Shown here: positions 63,434-64,000 of the stretch, one piece after another
Layout: each line of letters begins with the position of its first letter
Position numbering within the stretch: the first letter of the stretch is position 1
Origin: Pseudomonadota bacterium
GTDB lineage: Bacteria; Pseudomonadota; Alphaproteobacteria; Sphingomonadales; Sphingomonadaceae
NCBI GenBank assembly: GCA_023457895.1
Contig: JAEXAY010000003.1
Span: 1-64,000, forward strand
DNA length: 64,000 bases
Direction of reading: 5' to 3'
Program-made: the position numbers and the translations under genes
Notes under the pieces: model-generated
Told to the model about the DNA's origin: nothing
The model's input: the letters and a program-made list of their open reading frames with translations, nothing else
Databases searched by the model: none

Positions 63434-64000
63434 GCATTGAGCCGTTCCGGATCGCGGTTTCGCAGGAACGGCTTGACTGGATCGGCCGGAGGCTGCGCGA
63501 CGCGCAATGGCCAACGCCATCGGCGGGTGATCCGTGGGCCATCGGCACCAGCGATGCGGCGATGCGGGAACTCGTCGATTACTGGCTGACCCGATATGAC
63601 TGGCGCGTGCGTGAAGCGCGCATGAATGCTCTGCCGCAATTCATCGCCGAAGTGCCCGGCGACGGACGTGACTGGCGGGTTCATTTTATCCATGTGCCAG
63701 GCAAGGGACCGGCGCCAAAGCCCGTGATGATGATCCACGGCTGGCCGGGTTCCTTCGTCGAGTTCATGGATGTCATTGGTCCGTTGACGGATCCGGCCGC
63801 GCATGGCGGCAAGGCCGAAGACGCCGTAACACTCGTCATTCCGTCGCTGCTGGGTTACGGCTTTTCATCCAAGCCGTCCGCGCCGGTCGGCCCCCGCACG
63901 ATTGCGCGAGCGTTCGCCGCGGTGATGCGCGAACTCGGCCATCACAATTATATCGCGCAGGGCGGCGACTGGGGATCAAGCGTCAGCGGTTGGCTCGGCT
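63430..64000 (+). CDS. Epoxide hydrolase (partial, runs off right edge)
   Basis: The first 190 residues of an alpha/beta-hydrolase of the juvenile-hormone/microsomal epoxide hydrolase type: an N-terminal EHN domain (FRIAVSQERLDWIGRRLRDAQWP), oxyanion motif HGWPGSFVEFM near residues 99-109, and the nucleophile elbow GGDWGS near 178-183. The Asp there opens the epoxide ring. Coupled to the flavin monooxygenase gene, which could make the epoxide. Confidence 0.92.
   Translation, partial: MSIEPFRIAVSQERLDWIGRRLRDAQWPTPSAGDPWAIGTSDAAMRELVDYWLTRYDWRVREARMNALPQFIAEVPGDGRDWRVHFIHVPGKGPAPKPVMMIHGWPGSFVEFMDVIGPLTDPAAHGGKAEDAVTLVIPSLLGYGFSSKPSAPVGPRTIARAFAAVMRELGHHNYIAQGGDWGSSVSGWLG

Overview
The window looks like chromosomal DNA of an alphaproteobacterium of the order Sphingomonadales (Sphingopyxis/Sphingomonas/Novosphingobium-like). 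This is inferred from the high GC content, the DUF3576 lipoprotein-leuS-lptE-holA block, COQ9, a RibB protein with a degenerate RibA-like tail, an Atm1-type ABC exporter, and dense oxidoreductase clusters with TetR regulators. No species can be named from the sequence alone.

Positions 1-6433 are a decayed genomic island beside a tRNA-Glu gene (6434-6508, minus strand). Just downstream of the tRNA 3' end is a P4-type tyrosine integrase broken by two frameshifts. Further left are a 73-aa orphan gene with its own strong ribosome binding site and terminator, a HEPN-like gene, a minus-strand defence-type operon in ruins (DNA methyltransferase C-terminal part, a frameshifted unknown gene, and the first ~55 codons of a third gene), a chimeric integrase fragment with a duplicated N-terminal half, and an IS3-family transposase fragment at the edge.

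Positions 6636-10470 hold recJ and two bacterial-PH-domain membrane proteins in one coupled operon. A complete IS1595-family element (10701-12818) follows, with near-perfect terminal repeats, an 8-bp target duplication and two passenger genes. Next come an MFS exporter and the DUF3576-leuS-lptE-holA block (12959-19073), a polymorphic nuclease toxin with its YezG-like immunity gene (19122-21169), ribB/ribH, an Old Yellow Enzyme, a DMT transporter, COQ9, Fur-box-preceded feoAB, ssb, a small HTH gene in AT-richer DNA, and a HerA-like ATPase cluster.

Positions 32483-45432 are a catabolic accessory region: acyl-CoA ligase, a PQQ-dependent quinohaemoprotein alcohol dehydrogenase that appears to be a lipoprotein, SDRs, a Coq4-family protein, a Gfo/Idh/MocA oxidoreductase, a sugar isomerase-like TIM barrel, a DUF1214 protein, a sulfotransferase-family protein and two TetR regulators. 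Much of it is joined by 4-bp ATGA overlaps. From 45470 on the region is mostly ordinary: gyrB, an Rrf2 regulator, a 90-bp nested hairpin with no gene assigned, a polysaccharide deacetylase-like gene, an Atm1-like exporter, sterol-desaturase and GMC oxidoreductase genes, amt, a DUF924/NAT/tldD operon, and a TetR / flavin monooxygenase / epoxide hydrolase group running off the right edge.
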